The notes under the pieces are model-generated. The model saw only the letters and a list, made by a program, of their open reading frames with translations, searched no databases and was not told where the DNA came from. Source: Micropterix aruncella (lineage: Eukaryota > Arthropoda > Insecta > Lepidoptera > Micropterigidae). From it: a DNA stretch of 64,000 nt. Each line of letters opens with the position of its first letter. The first letter of the stretch is position 1. The stretch lies in assembly GCA_944548615.1 (NCBI GenBank), contig OX155950.1, positions 34,807,610 to 34,871,609 of the forward strand, read 5' to 3'. Below are positions 47,195-61,365 of this stretch, piece after piece. The translations under genes and the position numbers were made by a program.

Positions 47195-48215
47195 AAACTA
47201 GAAAAGGACGGCCCTTTAGCTTTTTTGGGTGTCAAAGGGCAAGGAGAAATGACAATACTCTCGGACATATGTACAGTAAATCGGAAGCTCACACAACGGA
47301 CAAGTATTTGAATGTCAGCTCACACCATCATCGCTACCATCTAAGTTCAGTGCAAAGGTCACTCGTGAATCAAGCGCGCGATCGATGCATCGCGTCTAAT
47401 TTTTCGCCGGAGATGGAACATGTCAATGATGTCCTCAAGAGTAATGTTTACAGGAAATATCACGAGACACCCACAACACACGATCCAATACTGACGAAAC
47501 TCAGAAACCGAGCAGTTCACAAGCATTCTTACAATATGCCAAAGGCGTGACAGATCGAGCAAGAAAGATAATAAACAAATTCGACATAAAAACGATCTTT
47601 AACAAACCGACCCAAAATACAGCTCAATCTCTGAGGCATGTAAAGGCTGTAATTATACTGTAAAACCCGGATGGATAGCCATTCGATTGCAGTTGCTGGT
47701 TAGCCTACGTTAGATAAACACGGCCCGTAGCCTCTCGACTGATGAAATACGTCAAGGCTGTTAAAAACCTTCGGCAAAAAAAAACGAGCCCTTATTGGAT
47801 AGCGGAACTAACTACCGGGGGCAATTTCGAAATTCAATGATGCTATCAAAAAAACATTTTTACTTTCCCCGCATGACCTGGGAAGCCATTGAAATAATAA
47901 GAACCCCGAACATCAATTAAGACGACGGTTTCAAACTATAGATACTACCTACTCAACGCCCATCGCCGAGCGAAAACAGGCGACATTAGATACATTGAGT
48001 TTTGTGTGAACGGCGGACTTTCGAATTTCATGCGAGGCGAACCCTCCGCGCTACCACTGTTATAGTTTGCGTAGTTACAGTAGTAATTTGCCGCCTACCC
48101 GCAGAACAACAACAAATAACGATTGACAGCACGTTAGTCAACTCTGGACAACGGCGGTTGCCAAATCGCCTAAACATCAGGTGCTACACGCGGTAAATTC
48201 GTTTTATCTTATATA
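47195..48215 (+). pseudogene. Penelope-like element, degenerate C-terminal part and 3' tail
   Basis: The plus strand reads EKDGPLAFLGVK, LGHMYSKSEAHTTDKYLN and SSHHHRYHLSSVQRSLVNQA, then YAKGVTDRARKIINKFDIKT followed by IFNKPTQ. This matches the end of Penelope-like reverse transcriptases (YRKPTHTDRYL..SHHHP..., YV.GVT.KI.RIL....I.TIF.P). The following sequence, with stops, retains traces of a GIY-YIG endonuclease (VASRLMKYVKAVKNLRQKK; IE-I-x-P-N-x-N-x-DDGFK). The 3' tail from about 48,060 is shared with 25,811-25,925 and, inverted, with 63,636-63,890. The tail is interrupted at 48,216 by a mariner-type element and resumes at 49,137. Confidence 0.75.
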
Positions 48216-49134
48216 CTGGGTGTCTCAAAAGAAAGTTTATATTTGTTAAGTTTACTGCGTGAACGCAACGAATCCGAGGGGCGCAGGGGGTACGTCAATC
48301 GGCAGCCTAGCTCTTGGGAATTAAGTCGCTATGAGCGCTTCTCGGGACCGGACCGCGCGTTGAGCGTGCGAGAGTTTTACAAAAACAGTGATTCGGCGAC
48401 TGTAAATAAAAGATGCACCAAGCATACCTCTTATTCGAAAATGGGTCAAAAAGTTTGAAGAAACAGGTACATCATTGGAAAAACCAAAATCCGGGCGACC
48501 AAGATTATCAAGAACGGAAGAAAACGTGGAGAGTGTTATTCAGTCTGTTCGTGACTGTCCTAACCTTTCAATTCGTAAGCGCGCAAAGGCTTTAAATGTG
48601 CATAGATGATCATTTCACCGTCTTTTGGACGAAGACTTAAAGGTGCACCTCTATAAAATTCAATTGGTGCAAGAATTAAAGCCCCAAGATGCAATTCAGA
48701 GGCTCGACTTCGTAAACCAGGCAATTGAGCACTTTTCAACGTTTAATAACATCTTGTTTTCGGATGAAGCTCTTTTTCACCTTAATGGGCACGTGAGTAA
48801 GCAGAACTGCCGCTACTGGAGTGCAACGAATCCGAAGTACAAGCATCAGAAACCCCTTCATTCGCCTAAAGTGACTGTATGGGCTGCGATGTCGGCGCGG
48901 GGAATTATCGGCCCGAATTATCGAAATGTTACTGTTCGACTAAATGTGCCGCGAAGCGAGGGTTTACAATTTTACGGTATTATTTTTAAGAAATAAATTC
49001 CTAAATTATGTTCTTTAAAAATGAATTTGATATTTTTAATAGAATCATTGAATCAATGAATCATTTTTTTGATAGATGCCTTACTTTTTTTGTAATCGAT
49101 CCACTAAATATAAACTTTCTTTTGAGACACCTTG
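48216..49134 (+). mobile_element. Internally deleted Tc1/mariner-type element with TIRs and TA target (919 bp)
   Basis: Begins CTGGGTGTCTCAAAAGAAAG and ends in the inverted sequence CTTTCTTTTGAGACACCTTG. The repeat extends through TTTATATTT. TA flanks both ends (48,214-48,215; 49,135-49,136). Encodes a transposase-like frame: IPLIRKWVKKFEETGTSLEK, SGRPRLSRTEENVESVIQSV, RKRAKALNVHR, a TGA stop at about 48,607, then LLDEDLKVHLYKIQLVQELK, ILFSDEALFHLNGHVSKQNC and HSPKVTVWAAMSARGIIGP. The first catalytic Asp (SDE) is present. The frame then diverges and ends at 48,996, so the C-terminal half with the other catalytic residues is deleted. Non-autonomous now. Confidence 0.85.
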
Positions 49135-49136
49135 TA

Positions 49137-49185
49137 TTGTATATAATGTCAAACTATTGCGATAGTCTTTGAGTTCATAAGTTAT
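49137..49185 (+). mobile_element. Penelope-like tail, continuation beyond the mariner insertion
   Basis: TGCGATAGTCTTTGAGTTCAT corresponds to CGCGATAGTCTTTGATTTCAT at about 25,912 in the uninterrupted paralogue, showing both flanks of the insertion belong to one tail. Confidence 0.65.
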
Positions 49186-49189
49186 TACA

Positions 49190-50485
49190 CTTGGTGTAAA
49201 AAGTATTTACCATAAGTCTACATTATAAAAAAATATTTACATTTTTTTAAAATAATTAGAGTTCAGTACCAGATCCTACAAATGGAACCTAATTGGTGAG
49301 ATTTCGCAGTCTGACAGTTTGTCGTCCGTCTGTTTGTGTCTGTTTATCTATATCTATGTGTCGTCGTCGATTATCTTGACTAATTTTAAAGTACGACATG
49401 AAATTTCGTATCATGTTAGCTACATAAAATACGTTTTCTGGTTTAATTAGTTGGCACCTGCCGAGAAATAGTATTGTTAATAAGCACTCCCAAGATTTTA
49501 CCCACTTCAGACTACCTACTCAATTATCAAGAGATAGTTACATCGACGTCAACAATCTCTCTTCGTCCGCTCTCGCTGTCATTATCAGCCTGGAGCAAAC
49601 TTTGAAATTCCTTTACACTGGTGCTCTCATACTTTATAAACTGCCAAGAAATTTCGATGGCGTAAAAAGTTAGTATGAGGAATTATTTCTCTTTGCCAGT
49701 CTTTTTGCCAAACAAAGTCCACCACTATATGGCATTTATTACTACAATTGACTTCCAGAGAATATACAAAAAATAAAAACATTCAGTGCATTTAAAAGGG
49801 TATCGAAATAGTTTTTTTTAACGCTAATCCCTTTTATTCATTAATGAAATCGTTCAATATGTTAAATTAGCTTACAGAGTAATTACTTTATTCAGAAAAT
49901 TCCTTTGGCTTTTATTTTCATTATACTGTTATATTTTAAATTAACTTGTACTAACAACTTACAATATGTTGTTATCGGTAAAAAAATATGTAATTCGATT
50001 ACGTAATCACTTTGTTAATGTTTTATCATAATTTTAATTATGCTTTATTAGATTTATTTACTTCTTCACGTTATCATTTTGAACGTATGTAGTCACATAA
50101 GTCATTAAATATAATTCATTGTTGGTTTAAATATTGTATTCTCGAATATATTTTTTTCATGGTATATTTCGATTTGTATTTTGCTTATTTGAATATTTTT
50201 ATCATTGACTACATGTATGTATGCATTATATAATTATACACACATTTAGATAATTTAAATTATTTTAAGTTTTCAGATTATATTGTTTAATTATTTAAGG
50301 TAAACTGTATAAGTATTGTTTGTTTGCATTGTAATATTTTTTTATGTCTTGAATTGTATTTGAAAATATATTTTATTTGATAATATATTCATAATTTTTA
50401 TTTTTATTTTAACACCCTTTTCTGCGCAGAAATTCGTTTCATAATTAAATAATAAAAATATTCAAAACGAAAAGTTTCTATTGAG
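49190..50485. other. AT-rich non-coding; retroelement-like fragment
   Basis: 49,270-49,440 (CAGTACCAGATCCTACAAAT, then GTCTGTTTGTGTCTGTTT) resembles untranslated parts of common insect elements. The remainder is AT-rich with nothing identifiable. Confidence 0.35.
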
Positions 50486-50489
50486 CCAC

Positions 50490-50715
50490 CCTACACACTC
50501 ACACATATAACCGGTTCAAGGTATAATAATTGACCTCTACTTTTTCTTATTAGAGTGAACTATTAGTTCAGATTTTGAAAATTTCGAAAATTTATCAATC
50601 TTAGATTACGGCAAGTGGCTAGATAGATTACGGCAAGCCAAGTGCGTTCACTTGGCTTCGAAGAGAACAATATTCTATAACTTTCAAAATGCCACTGATC
50701 TTTTAACTGCAAAAT
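50490..50715 (+). repeat. Dispersed repeat family 'C', copy 1
   Basis: Shares ACATATAACCGG, ACCTCTACTTTTTCTTATTA and ATTTATCAA..CTAGA-like blocks with 53,125-53,310 in the same orientation. Internally AGATTACGGCAAG is duplicated. Confidence 0.65.
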
Positions 50716-50770
50716 AACAAAAACTATTTTTTAACATGCCGCGAGATTAATAAAGACTACTACCTACTAC

Positions 50771-51070
50771 TTTATTTTTATTTATTTATTTACACAAAAA
50801 TATTCAGAAATTATTTTTACAGAATGATTTTGCGTCACTCCTAACAAAGCAATGCCTGTTCCAAGGATATCGCCAATTTTATATGATATTATTTAAAATT
50901 TTAAAGTTTAGTTTTATGAAGATATTAAAAAATTGTTATTGTTTATTAAAAAAAAACAAAATAAAATAAAATTAACAAGATAATCATTAGTATCAGAATA
51001 ATAATTAAATAATCATAGTAGTAGAAAATCATTATAAAATAAATTTAAGTGCAAAATATTATGTAAAAAA
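50771..51070 (-). mobile_element. LINE 3' tail, related to 4,618-4,990
   Basis: CACTCCTAACAAAGCAATGC followed by CTGTTCCAAGGATA corresponds to GCTCCTAACTAGGCAGAGCC at 4,685, preceded in both by a (TTTA)n run. Followed by similar A/T-rich tail sequence; no coding part. Confidence 0.6.
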
Positions 51071-51079
51071 ATAAAAAAC

Positions 51080-52590
51080 TGAATTTGCTCATGTTTACAT
51101 ATAGGCAGTTTATATTTTTAGAGATGTGAGGGTGTGTAATTTGTGTGTGTTTGTGTGTAAATGTGTTGCTATTTTTTAAATGTCATGAGGATACTTTCAG
51201 TTTCTATAGCACTATTACTATAGCATTGACCATAGCGTATTGAGTTATGCTAGAGAAAGATCCTCCATCTTTAATTCTGCGACCCGTGTCCGAGTTTTTT
51301 GGGGCAGATGATGCGGGCGATTATTTCGCGAAGTCGCCTCGAAAACAAAGTTTTGAAAAACGATCTGCGGAGGCACTTAGGAGAAATTTATGACTTTAAT
51401 TATATCTTCCGATACGGCAAAGGGTTTCGAATCTTCGACAGAGTTAATGGTGCTTAGGTGCCACCCACAATACGTTATAACTTTAACAGAAATTCTTCAT
51501 GATTAAAAAGGGTATCGAGTTAATTAAAGATTTAAAATATTTCTTGATAACAAGTAAATATATTAAAAGGAATAAAAAATAACGACTGCCGTTACAAAAA
51601 ATGGACTACTGTATTTATAATTATATATTTTTTTTTAATTCAATAGTTTATGTATTTATCGGTATATACACATATATTTCTATTTAGAAATTACACAATC
51701 AGATCACACAATCAGATCAGATTTGACACTAAACACGATATATTTATGTTAAAATAGTCTCAATTAATGTATTTTATTGACATTTAAGTTATTTATTTTA
51801 TTTTATTGTACATTATTATTGTATATTTTATATTTAAAAAAAATATACAATATTTTTTAATTCTTCCAGTGGCATAAGTGTTCTTTGTGTCATTTGTCGT
51901 TCGAGCCTTCGGTAGAATAATGGCGGCGCAGGAATGTTATTGAGTTGTAAGGACAGTTAAGGACTTTAACTCTAAAACATTCCACTTACTGAACAATCTG
52001 AATCGTATATTAAATCTAATGTCATTATTTTTGTAAATCTTTCTGTTGAAAAAATAACACAAAAACCTTAAATCCCGATTTTGACGACAATTTTTTTTGC
52101 AATTACTTAGTTGTTCCATGTGTAAGTAAATTTCAAATGGCTGCCAGTCAACCTGCGGCCGCCGACACAAAATAATCCATGGATATTGCTTATTAATTAA
52201 ATTGAAGGTATTATATGTATCTTCCTGGCAAATATGTTTTCGATTGGAAACTTATTAAATCATATACGATAACGTATATTCAGATGAACGTAATTGATAA
52301 CACTGATATCAGAGAAAGTAAAACAAATTTTAAATCATTAATAATAGTCCAGTAAAAGGGTCAAAAGGTCTATGACTTAAGAAGATGGGTAGTAATGATA
52401 TTTTCTAAGAATGGGTTTATTACTAATGGGTTTTCTTGTGTCTGCATTGGGGCAAACTACCTATAACTATATTTATATCCACTTAAAAACGTAAGTTCTG
52501 TAATAAGAAAAAAATCGGTTAAGTCACCCCAAGATTTTCTTGGTAAGTATCTAAAGACTGATTTCATATGAATATTAATTTCGTTAGTAA
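51080..52590. other. AT-rich non-coding stretch
   Basis: A short GT-rich run at 51,120-51,175; otherwise nothing identified. Confidence 0.4.
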
Positions 52591-52594
52591 AGTC

Positions 52595-52695
52595 GATGCG
52601 CCCTCTCTCGGCCGGCGAACGAACCTGTTTGGGTTCCGTTACACAACGCCCTTAAGCGACGCAGTTCGTTTCTCGAATAGCCGGCCGAGCCGCCC
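52595..52695. repeat. GC-rich conserved block, shared with 121-205
   Basis: TGCGCCCTCTCTCGGCCGGC, a GTTTGGGTTCCGTT-like part and GTTCGTTTCTCG recur, inverted, in 121-205. Function unknown; probably a piece of a dispersed element. Confidence 0.45.
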
Positions 52696-52749
52696 GGGCT
52701 AAGCTTTAAAAGATTTGACTAAAATATATGGCGTAATTCAAATATTATT

Positions 52750-53105
52750 AGTGTAGCTTTTATATGAGGTATTTCAACCAACACAATGTGATTTCGGCTT
52801 AACCAGGCTTCTGTGTATGAAAATTCAAGTCTCGACCTTCAATATTTTTTGACTGATATATAACTAGTGCGCCCCCTGGCGGACCGATTTGAACCATAAT
52901 CTTTTTAACTCTTGCTATGACCAAGTGATGCCTACATACCAAATTTTAGCTCAGACAGATAGACTGACAGGCACACAGAGAGACTACAATCTGGAAATGG
53001 TCCTAATCGCTTCGGGGGGTTCCAAATTGATATTTCGGTGTTCATCACGAAGACATTTTGTTGCGCGTTCACATTACTTTTCCTCCTGGTTGGTTGGTGG
53101 GCAGG
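52750..53105 (-). repeat. Dispersed repeat family 'D', copy 3
   Basis: The minus strand contains AAATCGGTCCGCCAGGGGGC and CCGAAATCACATTGTG, matching 28,725-28,840. Confidence 0.6.
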
Positions 53106-53124
53106 GACAGTAAAATATTAAAAA

Positions 53125-53310
53125 TGAAAAGTGGGACATCCTACATATAACCGGCCCAAAATATATTATTATACCTCTACTTTTTTCTTATTAGAGTAAT
53201 TCTTAATAGATAAGATTATAAAAACTCGACAATTTATCAACCCTAGAATTCCGACAAGTAACGCGAATCGCTTCGAAGGAAACAATAAATTCCACTGTTC
53301 TTTTAGGATG
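53125..53310 (+). repeat. Dispersed repeat family 'C', copy 2
   Basis: Collinear with 50,490-50,715 (CCTACATATAACCGGCCCAA onwards). Confidence 0.65.
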
Positions 53311-53314
53311 GATG

Positions 53315-53760
53315 ATTATAAATGATAGGACCCGGTCAATGGTGTCAGCCATATAAAACACATAATACATACATCGTTTTAGTGCCCCTCCGAATTAACT
53401 GCTCGAAAGCAGTTGCGCAAGTCAAAACAGGCGATATTTTAATGAAATAAGTAGTAGGCAGTGGGACTCCTTAATGAGGAATGTCCGCCGCGATGACACT
53501 CATTCATATTTCCTGAGCGGGCCGCTCTAAACTAATTAAAGGGCAAGTCGACGTTTAAACAAGATCAGTCGGGTCAACTGCTCTCATTGGCAATGGACAA
53601 CCGACGTCATTGCATGCTCTCGTTCGTTAATATAACATCGACCCTAGCGATGCATAAGGAAGTAAGTGACATAACGGCTAAAATTGTGATTTTATCTACT
53701 CGTTGGAGCAAGTCCTTTTACTAAATTATACACCCTTTTTTATTAGTTTTTATCATAAAC
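53315..53760. other. Non-coding, nothing recognised
   Basis: No motif or repeat that I can support. Confidence 0.4.
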
Positions 53761-54185
53761 TATTTGTTTGCTACAATATATAAACGATAACTAATAGCGA
53801 AATTTTAACGAAGTGAACTCTGCGTAGCTATTTCTGTTCAGCACCGCTTAACTGGGATAAACCCGTTTCAGGGCAGTCTTTTATTTATTTTAAAGTCACT
53901 ATCAAATGCTATTGTCATTGCTACATTATATAGACGATAACCAATGGCGAAACATTACCTAACTCTTCGTAGCTATACCTGTTCAACGCTGCCCAACTGG
54001 GATAAACCCGTTTCAGGGCAGTTTTTTTATTTATTTATTTTATTTATTTTAAAGTCACTATAAAATACTATTGTCATTGCTTTATTATATAAACGATAAC
54101 CAATGGCGAAACATTAACTAACTCTTCGGAGCTACACCTGTTCAACGCTGCCCGACTGGGATAAACCCGTTCCAGGGCTAGCGTT
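53760..54185 (+). repeat. Three tandem units of about 145-160 bp
   Basis: Each unit has TATAAACGATAACCAATGGCG, CTTCG.AGCTA..CCTGTTCA and ACTGGGATAAACCCGTTTCA followed by GGGC. ACTGGGATAAACCCGTT occurs at about 53,851, 53,994 and 54,155. The second and third units are most alike. A variable (TTTA)n run separates units. Confidence 0.85.
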
Positions 54186-54189
54186 TCTA

Positions 54190-55000
54190 AAACATTTTAA
54201 CACAAATTGAGAATGATAACAAAAATAAATTACCTAACGTATAAAACGAATCTAATTAAAAAAAAAGAAATGCAAATCGAAGATATATAAAACAATAATG
54301 GTATTTTTAGCAGTTTTCATAGCAATTTATATTACTGCATAAATTAGGCATGATATTTGAAATAAATTGGTTAACCGAAAAAAATATACTAAAATAAAAT
54401 ACAATCTAATATTTAATCCAAATCAACTACATTTAACACCAAATCAAAGACATATAACAATGTACGAGTGCATTAAAATATAGGATGCAATAGTACTCAA
54501 ACGAATTAAACCTAAATTAATGAGAGGCAATAAAGAATTAAAAACAAAGAAAAGAAATACACATTAAAGAAATATAGAAAATTTATTTCATCGTCAAATT
54601 ATTAAAATAGTCGGGATAAAGCAAAATACTCAATTTGAAATTGTAAAATTTATGAAATATAAAAATATTGAAATAGAATTAAACAAGGATAAAATATATT
54701 TAAAAATAATAAAAAAATCAAAGATCATAATAATCATTCAAAGATAATCTTTGACATAACTCTCAAAATATATTGAAAATACCCTTGAAGTAAATGGGTA
54801 TTTTCATGGATGCATCTGCAGGATTTTCAGCGACATCGACGGCGCTCGACTTAAAGTACTATAACTACGAAACTACTACACCAATCATAAAAAGAACAAC
54901 TGCACAATGATTGCATTGAAATTTCGAATATAGAATATTGAAATATCATTTTGTAAAACAATTAGATAATTATGAATAAATATGAGAACGTCAAAGGAGT
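54190..55000. other. AT-rich non-coding stretch
   Basis: Very AT-rich, nothing identified. Confidence 0.45.
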
Positions 55001-55009
55001 GAAAAAAAC

Positions 55010-55085
55010 GCGCGACCAGATTTGGTCGACTCGTACTCAACGGATAATTGTTTCGCGACCAGATTTGTTTGACTCATACTCAACG
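55010..55085 (+). repeat. Tandem duplication of about 44 bp
   Basis: CGCGACCAGATTTGGTCGAC then TCGTACTCAACGGATAA, repeated as CGCGACCAGATTTGTTTGAC then TCATACTCAACGGGTTAA. Confidence 0.85.
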
Positions 55086-55224
55086 GGTTAATAAATGGCT
55101 TTATACTAAAATATCTACCATAGAGACTATTGACATTCGCTCTTGGCTCGTCCTCCACTTTATTAATTTTATTTATAAAATATGCTTGTTAGTTCAATTG
55201 TCTAATGCTAAAATCATGTGTCCG

Positions 55225-55825
55225 AATATAGGGCACAGTTAAAGTGGTTGCCAGTTCGCCAAAGGAGAAACGTTCATATACTTGCTCTCCTCTATCGTGT
55301 ACTCTCCCAATCAACACCATCCTATAAGATAAGCTTATAAGCTCCAGGATAATCTTATAAACTTTTTGAACCATTAAGTTCCCTCGGTCTCGTACTTTGG
55401 TCAGCCTCTGACAGTTTACTAAAAATTTCGTGTCATAATATTTATATTTATTTATACTCTTTCTATGCCCATGGTACACGACTCTGGGACGATCTCCCGG
55501 AAAAAATATACAAAACTCGCCTTTTTTGCCATTATTTAAAACCCACCTCAAAGAATACTACCTGTCTAAGAAGTAAAGAGTTCTACCCTTTCTCTCCTCT
55601 TCCTCTCCCAATTTTCTCTACTCGGGTATTCTTAGTTTTAAATACCTTTACTGGTTTGTATTTTATGCAGACAAACGGAATAATCTTTATTTCCACAATG
55701 CGCTCATGTACCACTGTAATTAGGTTAGTTGTAAGACATTGCCACTTGGCAATAAGCTCGCCTTTCTATAATATTATTAAGTGCAAATAAAGAGTATATT
55801 ATTATATTATTATTATTAATGCTAA
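55225..55825 (+). pseudogene. CR1/Jockey-type LINE C-terminal remnant with (ATT)n tail
   Basis: Plus strand, with stops: KWLPVRQRRNVHILALLYRV, then LSSRIIL, SRTLVSL and SPGKNIQNSPFLPLFKTHLK followed by EYYLSKK. This is the standard end of many CR1-like ORF2 proteins (WLP.R.RRN.HIL.LLY...LP..I..A..L..FK.HLKEYYLS). A 3' UTR ends in a TATTATTATTATTAAT run at about 55,800-55,820. The 120-codon frame on the opposite strand is an antisense artefact. Confidence 0.7.
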
Positions 55826-55829
55826 AATC

Positions 55830-56690
55830 GAGACGGTTAAAATAGTTCAAATTTCGATCATATATTTTTATCCTGAAGCGGAAGTCACTAATTAACCGTC
55901 ACTCGTCAGTCAAATTATGCGATATCCAGCGACAAATTGTTCGGATGACAGTCATACTAATATTGAAAGATGTCCGAATCTGTTCATATGTCATACACTT
56001 GCCATAGGGTATTCTGCGGGTATTAAAATACCAGCAGCGAAGTTTTCCTGTGTTACTCGCTGAGTTATACATAAAACAGCTGTTTTTACATTTACCTGTG
56101 ACTGATACGACGCTAAGTGAGGCAAACATACATATCGAAAATCTGACTACCAGCAATATATTAATGTTTCACTAGTTGCTTTACCAAATTAAATTTAAAA
56201 AAAAACGCTGCAAGATATTTTCGTTTAGTTTGAATCCTTGAAAGTAGTGATAAATTATGGATAAGAGACTACCTCGTGTCAGGTTTATATTCTCTATCGA
56301 CTCGTTAACAATGCCGATATCGCCTAACTATGTCATATTTTTATTTGTTTTATAAACGGCTTCTTAGGTCAAATAAAGTTCAAGGTTCAAGTATCAGTAT
56401 ATTGTGTGGCACTCTTTTATTCCGAAGTGAATTCCTAAGCATTTCGTTGTGCTGTAGCATATTTTTGGGCCATTGTTGAGTTTAAAATCGTATTACAAAT
56501 TGGGTTACAACTACTATTGGTAAAGCTTACTAACGAATTAAGGCGGGGTATTTGTTCCCACATTGACCTTTATTTATTAAGTGCACCGATAAAAAAAACA
56601 CAAAATCTACGTTATTCTGAACTTGGCGAATGAAGTTTTTTTTCCACCCATATCTCTTTGGTTATAATTAACTAGTATGATATTATCCGG
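55830..56690. other. Non-coding, nothing recognised
   Basis: Short frames without motifs. Confidence 0.4.
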
Positions 56691-56699
56691 CGTTGTCCA

Positions 56700-57035
56700 G
56701 GTGGCATTCACGGCGGGTAAATGGCGATCGGTTGAACGATATAGAAGTTGATGCGCTACAACCAAATAATGCGTTATTCAAATCACGGCTATTGGTTGAT
56801 CGTCATATAAGTTAATGTGCTAAAGCGCCATCTAGTGGCGAGTTACAACAAAGTGGAAGTCGCGAACATATTATCCGTGCTGAAATACCTATGCATATCA
56901 ATTTTCATGGAGATCGGTTGAACGGTATAGAAAGTGATGTGTTGCAGCGCCATTTAGTGGCGAGTTACAACAAAGTGGATAGCGCGACAATAATATCCGT
57001 ACCTTATTACCTATGTATGTATACTAATTTTCATG
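56700..57035 (+). repeat. Diverged tandem units of about 110-120 bp
   Basis: GATCGGTTGAACG.TATA.AAGT.GATG..GC.AC/CAGCGCCAT.TAGTGGCGAGTTACAACAAAGTGG occurs in full at about 56,925, partly at 56,725 and 56,800, and the start of a further unit lies at 57,023. The region sits beside the Helitron helicase fragment and may be part of that element. Confidence 0.6.
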
Positions 57036-57114
57036 GCTACCGGTTAAACGGTAGCCATGAAAATTATAAGCATTGCATAGTTCGAAGCATTGCATAGTTC
57101 TATGCAATGCTTCG
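57026..57114. repeat. Two adjacent perfect hairpins
   Basis: Hairpin 1 (about 57,026-57,065): AATTTTCATGGCTACCG, loop GTTAAA, then the exact complement. Hairpin 2 (about 57,083-57,114): CGAAGCATTGCATAG, 2-nt loop, exact complement. The right arm of hairpin 2 is helicase coding sequence (LEALHRT on the minus strand). Confidence 0.9.
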
Positions 57115-57410
57115 AGTGGATATTTGTGAGCCATTGTGCACTCATCCCAAATTATTATTGAACTCTTCCGCAACACTGCAGCTATTCCACTATTTTTTTA
57201 TGTTATATATTGCATTTGGTTTATTATGAATGTCCAATGGCAGCTTCAATGTTGAATGTGCCGTTCGCCCACCATCTAGCAAAGTAGCCGCAATGCCTGA
57301 CTATGCAACTACCAATGCGATTTTCTGTTGCGACCGTATTTTGGCAAGAATCAACAATATTAAAAATGTCTTACCGGTTCCACCTGGTGCGTCCAAGATT
57401 ATATGACACG
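57090..57410 (-). pseudogene. Helitron helicase (PIF1-like) fragment
   Basis: The minus strand reads ILDAPGGTGKTFLILLILAK (Walker A GGTGKT), then IRSQQKIALVVA, GIAATLLDGGRTAHSTLKLP and, after frame breaks, IIWDE-like residues with a CTMAHKYPLEALHRT segment (Walker B region). This is the start of the Helitron RepHel helicase domain (LDAPGGTGKTFL...SSGIAATLL.GGRTAHS..KLP...IIWDE..MAHK..LEALDRTL). Stops (after VVA and in the NPNA segment) and truncation at both ends make it inactive. It ends at the hairpin region. Confidence 0.85.
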
Positions 57411-57429
57411 TTTGTAGGTTTAATATAGC

Positions 57430-58030
<601 letters not shown>

Positions 58031-58039
58031 TATATTATA

Positions 58040-58949
58040 TAGATAACATTTCGGCGATCATCCTACGACATAATTTAAGGAGTAGTATTTTGCACTCAGT
58101 TAACAAGCCATTGTTAAAAGCGACTGAAGAGCTATAACTCTCTCGCTGAATTATAAAATGAGTTACCGCCTTTGTCGTTTCGGGCAGCAATAATTTATTA
58201 TGACGCATCACTGGCGATACATTATTATTAAAATTTATTATGAAGTGCATATCTGACTTGTAATAAGGGTAATTAAATTCAAAATTAATTCATACAGCGC
58301 CATCGAACAAGTCTATTGCCGCTTGCTTAATATGATCATAATACCTATATAATAATATTTGTCTAATTACTTCCTTATTATTTTTTACTTATGTATACAT
58401 AATAATATATAAAAAAAGGAAACATGATAAATTTATTAGTGTAATATAAAAACTTTATAGTTTTATGTATATTCAGTTCTAGGGTTTCATCTGAAGAAAA
58501 GAGCACTGATGGCAATTGCAGGAGTATCCCGTGATACACCTTCCAACCATATTTTTTTAGGTACACAATATTGACTTTTACCTCTGAACATGTTTTAAAA
58601 TGTCTACTATATGCTAAATATAATATAAACGACCGAGGGGTAATCGGGAATATGCACTCTCACAATACCCCCAAACGTGATAAAGCTCTCCTGCTAACCC
58701 TTCGGCTACATAACGACCAAATTTGGTTGCACATCAGAACACCGTTGACTACGTAACGACCAATATTGGCGGCTTGCTCCCGGTGGACAGTAATATTATT
58801 TTCTAATTCGAACGCATCCTAAAATCCATATCAAATATCTCATTATTACCATAGATACATAGACGGTCGCTAGAATTATTTCGCGCGTCATTTCGCGGAT
58901 ATTTCTGGTAAAATACCATTTTCAAACATCATTTTTTTTTTCGAGAAAT
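58040..58949 (+). repeat. Unit 'B', copy 1 (about 0.9 kb, ends at the assembly gap)
   Basis: Near-identical to 61,366-62,319, starting TAGATAACATTTCGGCGATC and ending CGAGAAAT exactly at the gap. Differences are single bases and small indels, apart from the palindrome in copy 2. No convincing coding frame is conserved. Confidence 0.95.
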
Positions 58950-59149
58950 NNNNNNNNNNNNNNNNNNNNNNNNNNNNNNNNNNNNNNNNNNNNNNNNNNN
59001 NNNNNNNNNNNNNNNNNNNNNNNNNNNNNNNNNNNNNNNNNNNNNNNNNNNNNNNNNNNNNNNNNNNNNNNNNNNNNNNNNNNNNNNNNNNNNNNNNNNN
59101 NNNNNNNNNNNNNNNNNNNNNNNNNNNNNNNNNNNNNNNNNNNNNNNNN
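58950..59149. other. Assembly gap (200 N)
   Basis: Exactly 200 N; true length unknown. It lies inside a repeat-rich region between unit B1 and the first unit S. Frames of X residues here are artefacts. Confidence 1.

Positions 59150-61365
<2,216 letters not shown>

Noticed and set aside
55189..55551. 120-codon minus-strand ORF
   Set aside because: Antisense to a recognisable LINE C-terminus on the plus strand.
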